From Ceratopteris richardii (Eukaryota > Streptophyta > Polypodiopsida > Polypodiales > Pteridaceae): DNA of 64,000 nt. Numbering within the stretch: position 1 is the first letter of the stretch; every line of letters begins with the position of its first letter. The stretch lies in contig CM035423.1 of the NCBI GenBank assembly GCA_020310875.1, positions 127,887,311 through 127,951,310 of the forward strand, written 5' to 3'. Positions 1 to 9,898 of this stretch are shown here, piece by piece. The notes below the pieces were generated by a model, which was given only the letters and a program-made list of their open reading frames with translations, did no database searches and was not told the DNA's origin. A program made the translations under genes and the position numbers.

Positions 1-330
1 TTCCAATCTGTAGGGATCCTTGTCTAAGATTTAGGTCCACTGAGTGATTGTATAGCCAATCTTGGCCAAGGATTAGGGGTTCTATCAGGTCATCGTCATG
101 GCACACTAGGAGCTTCACTGTCATGGTCACTTCGTGTATGAGGATAGGAAGGTCCACCTCACCCATGCAAGGGGTTTCCATGCCTCCTAGCCCTATGAGG
201 TATGCCTCAATTGGCCACATTTCTATTCTTGAGTCCATATAATGAGACCATCTAATTGCAATAGTCACAACACCTGAATCAATTAAAGCCCTAAGCTCGT
301 GGCAAGTGTTGCCGGGTTCTATCATGACTA
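1..330 (-). pseudogene. Retropepsin-like segment downstream of the G1 integrase
   Basis: The minus-strand frame entering at about 330 and leaving the window at 1 is open throughout, about 110 codons. It contains the aspartic-protease signature LRALIDSGVVT (D-S-G active-site triplet), then a GLGG flap-like stretch, a hydrophobic strand (GEVDLPILI), and the C-terminal landmark PLILGQDWL, which matches the conserved (L/I)(I/L)LG.DWL of gypsy retropepsins. In this family the enzyme matures the Gag-Pol polyprotein inside the particle. The position is odd: it follows the integrase C-terminal region with no LTR seen between them. It may be a rearranged domain order, a third reading frame, or the start of another element fused here. 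The identity as a retropepsin fold is fairly secure; its functional link to G1 is inference. Confidence 0.72.
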
Positions 331-2080
331 TAATGAATGGTCTCTATCCACTATGCTAGGATGAGCAATTGACTTTTCTTGACACATGGCCATGGGGTAT
401 TTGGGTGTTTCTTCCAGATGGTTATAATGTTCTCCCCCTATTCTTTGTCTTCTTAACTTCATGCGCTTAATGTGTTCTAGAGCTTTTGCTTGAGCTTCCA
501 CGTGTATTCTCTTTTCTTCCTCCTTACGCTTCTTTGCCAATGTGAGTCATCTAAACATGTCCTTAGTAAGAGGTTCCTGATATAGCTTGACTCTACAGGC
601 ACTAATGTAATTAGGCATTATTTCTCCTTCTAGGGTGGCTAATTGTACCACTCCACTTGTGGATAGTTTGTTAATAAACATGGGTCCATAACCACATTTT
701 TCTAGCTTTCGTGCATGTTGTTTTAGTGTATACACTAGGACTAAGTCACCTTCTTTTAAGCCTTTGTCTTTCACATGTGCATCAAAATAGGCTTTTTGCC
801 ACTTCTTTGCTGCATATATGCCTACTGCTGCTTTCAATCTGGTTTCTCCTAATCGTTCCAAGTCCATTATTCTTGATGATAATTCATGGCCAGCCCACTG
901 ATCTTCTTGTGCAACTTTTAAGGGTGGGTATCAAAAATTCCAAAGGTAGCACAACGTTTTGACCAAAAACCATCTAAAAGGGAGTTGCATTGAGTACGGT
1001 CTTGTAGGCCACTCGATATGCCCAAACAGCGTGGTGTAACTGTTTATCCCAATCGAAATGTTTGTTGTTCACGAGTTTCATCAATACATTACAAAGGATC
1101 TTGTTAGTACTTTTTGCTTGACCATTGGCATGAGGATGATATGGTGCAACTTTCTTCTGAACCACCATAAAATCCTATAACAAATATTCAATGACCTGGT
1201 TTAGAAAGTGCGTTCCTCAATTGCTCACTAGTTCTATAGGTAGTCCATATCTCGTAAAGACATTTTCAAATAAGAATGCAGTCATGTGTGCATCATTCCT
1301 TTTTGTGGGCTTGGCCTCTACCCATTTGGTAAGATAATCTATCACAACTATGATGTATTTTGCATGAGTACCTTTTGCAGGGGGATTAATGGATCCGACA
1401 AAGTCTATACCCCACTTAGAGAATGCACGTCCTCCCATCATGGGTTTCAGTGGCATTCCATCTTTGTGAGTAGGAAACTGAGTTCTTTGGCACACATCAC
1501 ATCTCTTAACATAGGTATGTGCATCCATGTGAAGAGTGGGCCACCATAATCCTGCAAATAGTATGGCTTTTATTATCCTGTCGGGGCCAAAATCACCTCC
1601 TGCAACACCTTGGTGTGTAGTCTCTAATACGCTCAAATAATTGCTCTCATGAACACATTGTCTTAAGTATCCGCCGCATCCACATTTGTACAAATTATCA
1701 CCAATAAGTGAGTATTCTTGTGCTTCCTGCTCTAGACTTCATTGTCATGACAAAGTCATTCCTTGAGGGAATGTTTTCATCCTCAAGTATGTTACCAACG
1801 TTTCACTCCATTCTGGTGTGAGAGACATATGATATAAAGTGGCATGTTCTACCGGTGGTCTTTCACAACAAACAAGACATTCTTTATATAACTTATAGAT
1901 ATCTGCTTCCATAGAAGGCCAATATACTCCTAGTCTATGCAGAGTCTGCAATGTATGATGTTTTGAACGATGTTGCTTTAATGCACCTACATGTGCTTAT
2001 TGCAACCAGTTATTGTGTTCCGAGTCGTCTACACAACAAGCAAGAATTTTCTGATTATCCTCTTTATATATGCTTCCTGC
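328..2080 (-). pseudogene. G1 integrase with two zinc-finger (HHCC-type) modules
   Basis: On the minus strand a first HHCC-type module lies at about 1951-1840 (YWPSMEADIYKLYKECLVCC). A second lies at about 1620-1490 (LWWPTLHMDAHTYVKRCDVC). The DDE catalytic core follows: WGIDFVGSINPP and IIVVIDYLTKWVEA at about 1410-1300, then APYHPHANGQAKSTNK near 1140. The C-terminal domain is at about 867-547 (GDLVLVYTLKQHA), with a Lys/Arg/Glu-rich tail to 328. Integrase inserts the reverse-transcribed DNA into the host chromosome. The core and C-terminal region match plant gypsy integrases well. Having two finger modules instead of one is the notable feature. The region is broken. Confidence 0.82.
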
Positions 2081-2086
2081 TAATAT

Positions 2087-2600
2087 CTAATATCTATGTG
2101 ACTTGGTAATTTCTCCTTCCTTGATCCTAATCCTAGGATTCTTGGGTCCAAATGTGAGAATAGGCATGATAGGCCTTGCCAATTCAGGTACTATTTGGAG
2201 GTTGAAGAGGTATGCGTCTGGTAGTTCATATGCTATTTCTTGAGGAGCTTCTCCTGAAGTTAACTGTGAGAGATGGTCAGCTCTAAGGTGGGTCTTCCCC
2301 CTCTTGACTACTACCTCAAAGTCGTATTCCATGAGTAATAGAAACCAACATATCAATCGTCCCGTGTTACAAGGCTTATTGACTAAGTACAATAATTCCT
2401 GATGATCCGTGAAGAACTTGAACTTATTCGCCAACAAGTAATGCTTTAATTTATTTACCACATAAATCATTCCTAATCCTTCACGTTCTATAGTGGTGTA
2501 ATTTCTTTATGCTGCATTCAATTGTTTGCTCGTGTAAGCTATAGGGAGATTTATATTGCCTTCATTCGTAGGTTGTGCCAACACACATCCTATGGCATAG
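2087..2600 (-). pseudogene. G1 RNase H domain
   Basis: The minus-strand translation begins around VHVDASNYAIGCVLAQP near 2600 and continues through KQLNAA and then KLKHYLLANKFKFFTDHQ and LLMEYDFEVVVKRGK to about 2270. It ends in a linker with ELPDAYLFN. The DAS start, the FTDHQ strand and the final DHLSQL match the Ty3/gypsy RNase H, which degrades the RNA strand during reverse transcription. It lies directly between RT and integrase, as expected in gypsy elements. It is broken along with its neighbours. Confidence 0.82.
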
Positions 2601-2674
2601 TTGGATGCATCCACATGTACATGGAATGACTTACTCCAATCGAATGTTGTTAATATAGGTTTTGAACACAAGTG

Positions 2675-3631
2675 TCATTTGAGTTCATTGAATGACTCCT
2701 CACATTCATCCGTCCATTCAAACTTGGTCAAAAGAGAGTATAAGAGCTTAGCTATGACATTGTACATGTGTATAAATCGTTGATAATATCCACAATGGCC
2801 CATGAAAATGTGTACTTCCTTTACATTTTTTGGCCTAGGTAGGTCTGCAATCACTTTCACCTTTTCTTTATTCGTCAAAATTCTATTCTTTGACACAATG
2901 TGGCCTAGAATCTTGCCCTGCCACTTTTCTAGTTTCAAGAAAACCTGATATTCTCGACATTTGTCAAATACTTGCCTTAATTCAAGGATATGAGTCTACC
3001 TCATTTTCGAATGAGTACATATGTCATCCACATAAACTTCCAAATTTTTGCGTAAGAATTCCTTAAAAACATGACACATGAGTCGTTGAAAGGTGGCGGG
3101 AGCATTGGTCAGCCCAAATGGCATTACACGAAATGCAAATATGCCCCATTTCATGGCAAAAGCCTACTTATGTTGATCTTTCAGAGCAATGGCTACTTGA
3201 TTATAGCCTGAGAATCCATCAAGGAAGCTATAAAATTCCTTGCCCATGACTCGTTCTAATAAGTGTTCCATGATAGGAAGAGGATAATTTTCTCAAATCG
3301 TGGTAGCATTAACTTTTTTAAGGTTAATACACACGCACAATTTTCCATTCTTCTTGGGCATGACCACAATGGGGGATACCCATTCTGTATGCTCAATTTC
3401 ATAAATGAATCCTGCTTCTATCAAATGATCTATCTCTTCTTTAATCTTGGTAGCGTAATTATCATTGTATGTGTATGGTTTCTGCTTGGTAGGCTTGGCC
3501 TCTAGATTCATAGGGATTCTATGCGAGCATATATCTGGGTCTACTCCTTTCAAATCTTTGTAACTCCAAGTGAACACATCTCTATATTCTCGCAATAGGG
3601 TAATTAACTCTTCTTCTTCATCATTGGTCAA
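2675..3631 (-). pseudogene. G1 reverse transcriptase
   Basis: The minus-strand segments show the RT fingers and palm in order: TWSYKDLKGVDPDI at about 3570, EEIDHLIEAGFIYEIEHTEW and VVMPKKNGKLCVCINLKKVN at about 3440-3300, SFLDGFSGYNQVAIALKDQH at about 3200, MPFGLTNAPATFQRLM at about 3100, and the catalytic YVDD box at about 3030. The connection ILGHIVSKNRI and FMGHCGYYQRFI follows at about 2910-2770. All are diagnostic of Ty3/gypsy RT. The enzyme copies element RNA into DNA. Coding continuity is lost in places. Confidence 0.88.
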
Positions 3632-3869
3632 ATCATGCGCTACGTATGTGCACTTTTCTTCTCCTTCTATGGTAACTATGAATTTTTGGGTTTTCTCTCG
3701 ATTATCATATGCTTATCCTACACCTGCTTCTCTCTTGGGCATTCGCAGTATGATTCTTCTATCTTCTATTTCATACTTCTTGAAGTTCTTAGGTACTTCC
3801 AAGAGTGGTTCTTCTTTCTTCTTCTATCTTGGGTGATTTATTTCGCTTCTTTTGCTTACTTTCTGTATC

Positions 3870-5160
3870 TTTTATGAGTGACTTGGGATGTTCAATTTGA
3901 CTTTCCTTGTCTCTTTCAGGGTTTTGGCTTCTACAAAATAAAGATATTCCTCTTCTGTTGAATAGAAGGGTTCCATGATAATGGATTCTAAATCCTCATC
4001 ACCACTCTCGTTTGGTTCTTGGGTCACTTCCGTGCATTCTTCTAGGATAAAGTCTTCCTCAACAGGTTCAATCATAAGATGGAAATGTTGTATTTGTCCT
4101 CATCACAATGAGGAGTCCATTGTTCTTTGTTTACTGCTATATCCATGGTAGCTAAGATCTCTACCCAACTGTGAGGCTCGAATTCCTCATCTCGAAATAC
4201 TATAGGTGCAAAGGTAGGGTCTTGAAGGGTTCACGGATGTCATTCTAAACCTAATGTCTTGGCTTCTAATCATTCTTCCTCTTGTTTGGCTACTTACACA
4301 TCCATAGAAGAGTATCTTCGTGCAAGCATGAGGGGTCTGATTCTAATGAATGCAACGACTCTATTTCTTCTTGTGTCTTATGGATGGTATTCCATTGTAT
4401 TGGGGGTACATCACGATGGGAATAGCCATGTTACTCCAATTGATGTATCGAGAGGCTTCGAACATAGCTTATGCTAGTTCTACCACCTTCATGCAAAGTT
4501 TAGTTCTCTCAATTTCTAAGTTTGCTCTTGGATAGTTCTTACTCAATTCAACTACCTAGGGTCCTTCTTTTAATCTCACTTGGTATGCTTGAAACATCAT
4601 GTCTAGGTTTTTAGGTATGGGTTCAGCTAGAACTGACCCTGTCTCTGAGCTAGGTTCTCCCGATTAGATTCTTGTGAAGTTAATTCTAGGATTTTGGCTC
4701 TAGATTCCTTTAGACTTCCTTCCAACTCATTTATCCTTTTACTCCACTTCCTTTTGATTCTCTCTCATGAATCCTTCCAAGTTTTAGTCTTTCTACTACT
4801 AGATTCTCCAACTTCACTAGTCTCGGCTGTCTTTTCAAGATTAGGCTTTTGATTTTGTAACAGTGCTTGGGCTCTTATTATAGCTTGAATAGGCACATAT
4901 GTCAAGTTGGATCCATTTGAGTTATGCACACTACCTATCACATTAATGGGCATCACTTTTGAGACATTAGCAGGGTTCTTCGGGCACTCTCTTATGACAT
5001 GCTCTTTACAACATTCTGCTTTTGAGACATTAGCAGGGTTCTTCAGGCACTCTCTTATGACATGCTCTTTATAGTATTGTGATTGTTCGGCTATCAAAGG
5101 ATGTGGGAAATCCTTAATGAAATGGTCTCCTTGGCACCTAAAACATGGTCCTCAGGGCCT
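3870..5160 (-). pseudogene. G1 zinc-knuckle and acidic linker between gag and RT
   Basis: From high to low coordinate the minus strand first shows a knuckle-like CFRCQGDHFIKDFPHP (about 5150-5100). A repeated Cys/His/Asn/Pro-rich segment follows (ECPKNPANVSK, about 5095-4960), then a polar stretch to 4765. An acidic Glu/Asp-rich linker lies at 4075-3872 (ECTEVTQEPNESGDEDLES). The knuckle suggests nucleic-acid binding like a nucleocapsid. The acidic linker precedes RT. I did not see a retropepsin signature here, where gypsy elements normally have one. The stretch is broken. Confidence 0.55.
4958..5083 (-). repeat. 63-bp tandem duplication inside G1
   Basis: Two adjacent copies with period 63 start at 4958 and 5021. 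Both carry TTTGAGACATTAGCAGGGTT and the following CACTCTCTTATGACATGC, with few differences. The length is a multiple of three, so it duplicates 21 residues of the knuckle-adjacent coding region in frame. Confidence 0.85.
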
Positions 5161-5578
5161 TGTGGTCTTGGTTTTCTTAACTAGGGCCGTCGGCTAGGGT
5201 TCGTATACATGAATTGGCATAGTCAGGCTCCCAACTAGGTTCTGGGGGTGGAATATCATACTGATATGTTTCCATATGTTCTAGTGACTCCGTTTAATAT
5301 GCGGGTGGACTATCTACATGGGTGGAGTCGAAATTGTTAGAATTAGGATCACCTTCTATGATCAGGGGTGAAGAAGGCACTAAAGCCCTATTGAGGTTCT
5401 CTTCTGCAGCAGCGTACTTGACTGAGATTACATTAGCTGGTGGTGGCTGCTCAACTAAAATGTGTTGTGGTTTCTCTTGAGCCTGATAAGGGTAGTTTTG
5501 TGGATGTCTATAGTAATGAGGTTGAGTATTGTATTGACCTTGATACCTACCTGATTGAGTGTATGCTTGTGGGTAATT

Positions 5579-6706
5579 CTATCGCACTACTTGTTTGTTA
5601 TATGGGCAATCTTGTGTTGCGTGATTCGTGTATCGTCTCTCAATTGTGCAACATTTACCACTAGCATTGGCTTGAGGTTGTGTTACATTGGGACACACAT
5701 TTTCCATATGATCACCACCATAGGTGTAACAACATTTGTTTGTTGTTAACCTAGGCATCTGTTTTCTAGAGACTCCTATGTTCTGGGCCACTTTTTCTAC
5801 TAGGTCTTCAATCGAGCTAGAGAGTTTTGAGGATGATAGAGATGAGTTATTTGAGTCTTTATAGACCTTTGAAAGTTCCAATACATCTCCTAAATTGTCC
5901 TCAATCTCTATACAAATCCTTACACATTGCTCTTGTGTTCTGGGTTCCTTCAAATAGACATAGGAGCAAAGTTTAGAGCTCAGGAGGCCATCTAAAAACA
6001 AAGACACTTGCTTGTCCTGTGAGGTTAGTTCTTGCATTGGGCATCTCTCAACATATTGTCTAAATCTACGTCCTGCAAGTCTGATTGATTCTTGAGGAGT
6101 CTGTTTGAAGCTATGAATCAATGAAGAAGTATCATGTCTGATTCCAGTTTTAGACAATTCTATGATGAATGAATCTAACAAGTGATGAATATCCCTAAAT
6201 TGCCTTTGTTGCAATGGTTGGAACCAAGTTAAATCCGTGTTCTTTAATGTGAGTTCAAACACATTGTATTGCCTAAACATATCTTCTACTTGCTCTACTC
6301 GTAATACCTCTTCAAATTCAGCAACATGGTCATAGAAATCTTCTGTCCCATCAAAGTAATTTTTCATCAACTTTACTAATTGAGTGGTTCTCAGTATCCT
6401 TGGATGTTCTCCTGGTCTAGGTAGAGGAAAATCATCTCCACCACCTGGTATTCTTGGTTCCCTTTGTCTTTCCAATCTATCGGTGTCCATGGTTAGTCTT
6501 TCCCTCCCTATGGGATGCGTAAAACTTACTTCCGATCTTTCTTTGTTATTTTCTCTATAATTACCATGTGCTGAGGATGTCCCAGCACCATGATGACTAG
6601 CATTTACATTTGCTTGTGATGGGGGAAATACTAACTTGCCTCTCCATGTATAGGCATGTCTCGCGTGATCTGATACTACGAACACTCGTTCTGAAGTGTT
6701 GTCCAA
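5579..6706 (-). CDS. G1 gag open frame (375 codons)
   Basis: This is an uninterrupted minus-strand frame of 375 codons. Residues 100-290 have the retrotransposon Gag helical core (NYFDGTEDFYDHVAEFEEVL, then LIHSFKQTPQESIRLAGRRF and KQVSLFLDGLL). The C-terminal third has two CCHC-type knuckles, CCYTYGGDHMENVC (about residue 325) and CCTIERRYTNHATQDCPYN (about residue 353). Gag forms the particle and packages element RNA. A related core with YFDGTRDHYDHVAEF recurs at 51037 on the plus strand. The start codon choice is not certain, because related coding-like sequence extends upstream to about 7083. Confidence 0.85.
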   Translation of the reverse strand: MDNTSERVFVVSDHARHAYTWRGKLVFPPSQANVNASHHGAGTSSAHGNYRENNKERSEVSFTHPIGRERLTMDTDRLERQREPRIPGGGDDFPLPRPGEHPRILRTTQLVKLMKNYFDGTEDFYDHVAEFEEVLRVEQVEDMFRQYNVFELTLKNTDLTWFQPLQQRQFRDIHHLLDSFIIELSKTGIRHDTSSLIHSFKQTPQESIRLAGRRFRQYVERCPMQELTSQDKQVSLFLDGLLSSKLCSYVYLKEPRTQEQCVRICIEIEDNLGDVLELSKVYKDSNNSSLSSSKLSSSIEDLVEKVAQNIGVSRKQMPRLTTNKCCYTYGGDHMENVCPNVTQPQANASGKCCTIERRYTNHATQDCPYNKQVVR

Positions 6707-6714
6707 ACATACTA

Positions 6715-7083
6715 CTTTCCAGGCGTATCTAGGTTCTTGAATTTGTAAATGGGAATGGAGCCTATCTCACTTGGTTGTTCCCTTATGTATCTCCAAAATG
6801 CTTCATCAGTGTCCTTGTTCAGGAACAATTCAATGTTGAGGGATCCATTCTGGGTTTAGTACTCTTGTCAGTACAAATTTCCCTTGAGGTGTCCTAGGTT
6901 TGTCTCCTAATGGTTCTTTTCCTTGGGTTCTTGCTTCTGTATTGAGAATGACTAAGCCAAATTCATTGGTAAGATTAGGCTGATTACTGATGATGTACAT
7001 TGTTCCTTCTTTGTCTAAGTAAGCATCTCTCTCAAATTTCACCACTGGACCTTCCAATCCAATGGGTTGGTCAGGATTATTAT
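6715..7083 (-). pseudogene. G1 gag-leader segment
   Basis: The minus strand encodes VVKFERDAYLDKEGTMYIIS, then EFGLVILNTEARTQGK and LTRVLNPEW. It is clearly related to the plus-strand segment at 50312-50599 (VAIFENGSYIDKQGTMYVIT, DFGNIILDSEV, LTRIIAKTRY). The two copies show that this N-terminal region is a conserved part of the family rather than chance sequence. I do not recognise its function. Its right limit, about 7083, is where it meets the end of the copia RNase H reading of C1. Confidence 0.65.
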
Positions 7084-8590
7084 TGCGGAAAGCTTCAAAC
7101 TTCTCCTTAGGCAGAGCCTTCATGAAAAGGTCTGCAATGTTCTCTTGTGTGGGCACATATTCCAAGCTGATCTCCCCATTAGAGAACCTCTCCCTAACAT
7201 AATGATAGTGCACCTCAATGTGCTTAGTGCAAGCATAGAACGTAGGGTTGCTCGCAACTACCAATGTGCTCTGATTGTCAGTGAAGATGGTGGTGGCAGA
7301 AGACTGACCAACACCCAAATCAGCCATAAGGTGTCTAAGCCACACACACTCAATAGTCACTGTGAAAGCTATCCTATACTCAGCCTCACAACTAAAAGTG
7401 GTCCTAGTAGGTTGCTTCTTGCTCAACCAAGATATACATGAGCTACCAAGCGTGACGCAAAAGCCACTAGTGGACACATGAGTGTCATAGAAACCAGCCC
7501 AATTTGAGTCAAAAAGAGCATGTGAATCTGGCGATAGTGATCCCCCCTTGGGATAAAAAAACCCAAGTAGTCGAGTACCACTCAAGTCGCGAAAGATGCG
7601 CTTAACCACCTGCCAATGCTTGACACCCAGGCAATGCATAAACCTACTCATCTGTGACACAGCAAACTGAATATCTGGCTGAGTAATGCATAAGTAAATC
7701 AAGCATCCAACAGCCTACTAATAGAGGACAGCATCAAATGCATCTCCAGCATCATGAAGACTCAATCGTAAACGTGTCTCCGTAGGAGTGGCAATATGCT
7801 TACAGTTTTCAAGGCCAAAATGCTGCAACAATGTGTCAATATATTTCATTTGACAGAAAGCCATTGCACCATCAACTTGCATAAATTAAATGCCCAAATA
7901 GTGATGCAAATGCCCCAAATTAGACATCTCAAATGAGGCAGGCAAATCAGCCTTAAAATCAGCAATATGCTTCTCAATAGGACAAGTGAGCAGCATATCA
8001 TTAACATAGACAACAATGATCAGAAGCACATCATTAGCACGCTTAACATATAAGGTTCTCTCAGTTGGATTGTTCTCAAAACCATGTGCAATCAGATAGG
8101 CATGTATCTTCTCATACCAACCACGTGGTGCTTGTTCAACTGATGTACATTCCAACCATGATGGGCTACAAGTGCAGAGATGCTCCGAACAGTAGTCATA
8201 TGGCATGTAGGTGCAAAGGTCTCATCAAAATCAATGCCTCTTTCTTGTGCATAACCCTTTGCAACAAGCCTAGCCTTATACCTACCAACTGTTCCATCAC
8301 GCTTACGCTTTAGCTTGTAAACCCACTTAGTGCCAATGGCCTTCTTGCCAGAAGGAAAGTCACATAAAGACCAAGTACCATTCTTCATTATAGCATCATC
8401 TTCGAATTCCATAGCAGCCATCCAATTTTTTGAATTTTGTGCTTCGTCAAATGAAACACGCTCATTCTCATCACAGAGACTAGATGCAGTCATAGCATAG
8501 CAATCCGATGCAAAAGAGGCACTATGAAAGCTTGATCGATTACGATATGACAGAAGTGCATCTAATTTGTTGTCAGGCAAAGTCTGCAAT
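7083..8590 (-). pseudogene. C1 reverse transcriptase and RNase H
   Basis: [59 protein letters not shown] and FDETFAP (about 8470-8200), then a YVNDMLL catalytic-region segment near 8000 and HLHHYLGI near 7890. RNase H: FDSNWAGFYDTHVSTSGFCV, SWLSKKQPTRTTFSCEAEYR, IFTDNQSTLVVASNPTFYAC, TKHIEVHYHYVRERFSNGEI and ALPKEKFEAF (about 7520-7090). This is the typical C-terminal half of a copia polyprotein, with RNase H following RT and integrase upstream. Broken. Confidence 0.88.
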
Positions 8591-9180
8591 AGTCATTTTG
8601 GCATAGGTTTTGCCTCCTCAATATCAGCTCTCTCATCAACAAGTGCATCATGTAAATCTGCATCAGAAATGGGATGATCTGCATCATCACATGAAACTTG
8701 CAAAGGCTAAGATGTTGCCTCATTAGGACCAGCACTAGACTGTCCACCTATAAAAAGAGGTAGCAAAGTATCATACATGTCTTTGGAGCTAACAGATGTC
8801 TCCTTAGTACATGAAAGCAATGGCAGAATAGCATCTTCCACAAAAACATCACTGCTAACCAGAATGCATTTAGTATGTGGATGATACAAACAATAGCCTT
8901 TACTTTCAGAACTATACCCAACAAAAATACATTTTACTGCTTTATCATCCAATTTTCTACAATGTTGTTCAGGCACTAATGCATATGCCAAACAACCAAA
9001 AACACGCAATGAGCAACAAATGGCTCGCAATCATCCCAAGCCTCATATAGAGTGATAGACTACAGTGCTTTAGTGGGACACCTTTTAAGTACATATGCTA
9101 CACACATGACAACTTCAAGCAAGAAACTATGTGGTAAAGCCTGACTCTTGACCATACACCTCGCCATCTCCATGAGTGAT

Positions 9181-9631
9181 TGTCAGACATTGATCCACAA
9201 GGATCACTGCATGTGATCGACATTGATCCATAGGGATCAGTGCATGTGATCCACAGGGATGATTGATCCACAGGGGCCAGTCTATTTGATCCACAGTGGA
9301 TCAGTGCATGTGATCGACATTGATCCACAGGGATCAGTGCATGTGATCCACAGGGATCATTGATCCACAGAGACCAATCTATTTGATCCACAGGGATCAA
9401 TCCATGTGTGTGAGGGACAAGGGTCAGCTAGCCAAGGTCCCAAGCTCGGGGGATACCCTAAGGTACTTTGGGTAGTAATGGGAATAAGTGTTGCATGATG
9501 GCCACATGTTCACACTAGATTATTCCAGATCATTGCTATCTTTAGAGTATACCATTGCTATTTTTAGAGTACAAGAGGGTATATATGGATGGGAGGAGAG
9601 TCACACACATATCATTCAAGTCTTTCTCATA
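9181..9631 (+). mobile_element. Solo LTR (family W) inserted in the C1 integrase
   Basis: This 451-bp block begins TGTCAGAC and ends near TCTCATA. It is flanked by GTGAT (9176-9180) and GTGAC (9632-9636), an approximate 5-bp target duplication. Its last 60 bp (TATA-like GGGTATATATGG, then GGGAGGAGAGTCAC and CATATCATTC) align with the LTR end at 15110-15172, which is directly followed by a tRNA-Met PBS. That fixes the orientation and the LTR nature. The left half is a minisatellite (9209-9402). Confidence 0.7.
9209..9402. repeat. 97-bp tandem duplication built of TGATCC...GGATCA palindromes
   Basis: Two copies with period 97 start at 9209 and 9306 at GCATGTGATCGACATTGATC. Each is built from shorter near-palindromes of the form TGATCCACAGGGATCA. 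At least eight GATCCACA/GATCCATA words occur between 9190 and 9405. The repeat lies inside the solo LTR. Confidence 0.85.
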
Positions 9632-9898
9632 GTGACATGTTCTTTCGCTTAGCAACTCCATTCTATTGAGGTGTATACGACACTGTACACTGGTATTTTA
9701 TCCCATGTTCAGCCATAAACGCATTAAAATCAGAAGACATATATTCCCCCCTCGATTAGAACGGAGGGTGGCCATTTTACATGCTACCAGAATTTTAGCC
9801 AAAACCAAAAACTGTTTGAAGCACATGAACACTTGGACTTTGCCTTCAATGGATATACCCATTCATGCTTGGAAAAATCATCGATGAAAGTCACGAAG

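Larger units (their letters stand above)
1..7083 (-). mobile_element. Ty3/gypsy element G1, broken, runs off the left edge
   Basis: Read on the minus strand, the order is a gag-leader segment (about 7083-6715), gag with zinc knuckles (6706-5579), a further knuckle and acidic linker (about 5160-3870), reverse transcriptase (about 3631-2675), RNase H (about 2600-2087), a two-module zinc-finger integrase (about 2080-547), a basic tail (540-328), and a retropepsin-like segment (330-1). This is a Ty3/gypsy gag-pol in most respects, but no retropepsin is recognised between gag and RT, and one is seen after integrase. No LTR of this element is identified: the left side leaves the window and the right side abuts copia fragment C1 near 7083. 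The coding sequence is broken, roughly ten or more breaks, so it is an old copy. Lineage is uncertain; Athila/Tat-like relatives are the best guess. Confidence 0.85.
7083..9898 (-). mobile_element. Ty1/copia fragment C1, broken, interrupted by a solo LTR
   Basis: Minus-strand remnants in copia order: integrase core (about 9890-9632 and 9180-8707), the connecting region, RT (about 8590-7703), and RNase H (7702-7083). No gag, protease or LTR of this element is seen here. The right edge at 9898 meets an LTR-like block, and the left edge meets G1. A 451-bp solo LTR sits inside the integrase part. Several breaks. The C2 gag at 16960-18092 has the same orientation and could be the missing 5' part displaced by insertions, but this is a guess. 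Confidence 0.82.
8707..9898 (-). pseudogene. C1 integrase remnant, split by a solo LTR
   Basis: Right part: VTFIDDFSKHEWVYPLKAKS (catalytic core start, about 9890-9830), then the NGVAKRKN region near 9655. Left part after the inserted LTR: MEMARCMVKSQ near 9170, then LRVFGCLAYALVPEQ and KCIFVGYSSESKGYCLYHP (9030-8880), the usual copia integrase C-terminal signature. The solo LTR at 9181-9631 separates the two parts exactly where the reading is interrupted. Broken. Confidence 0.85.
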
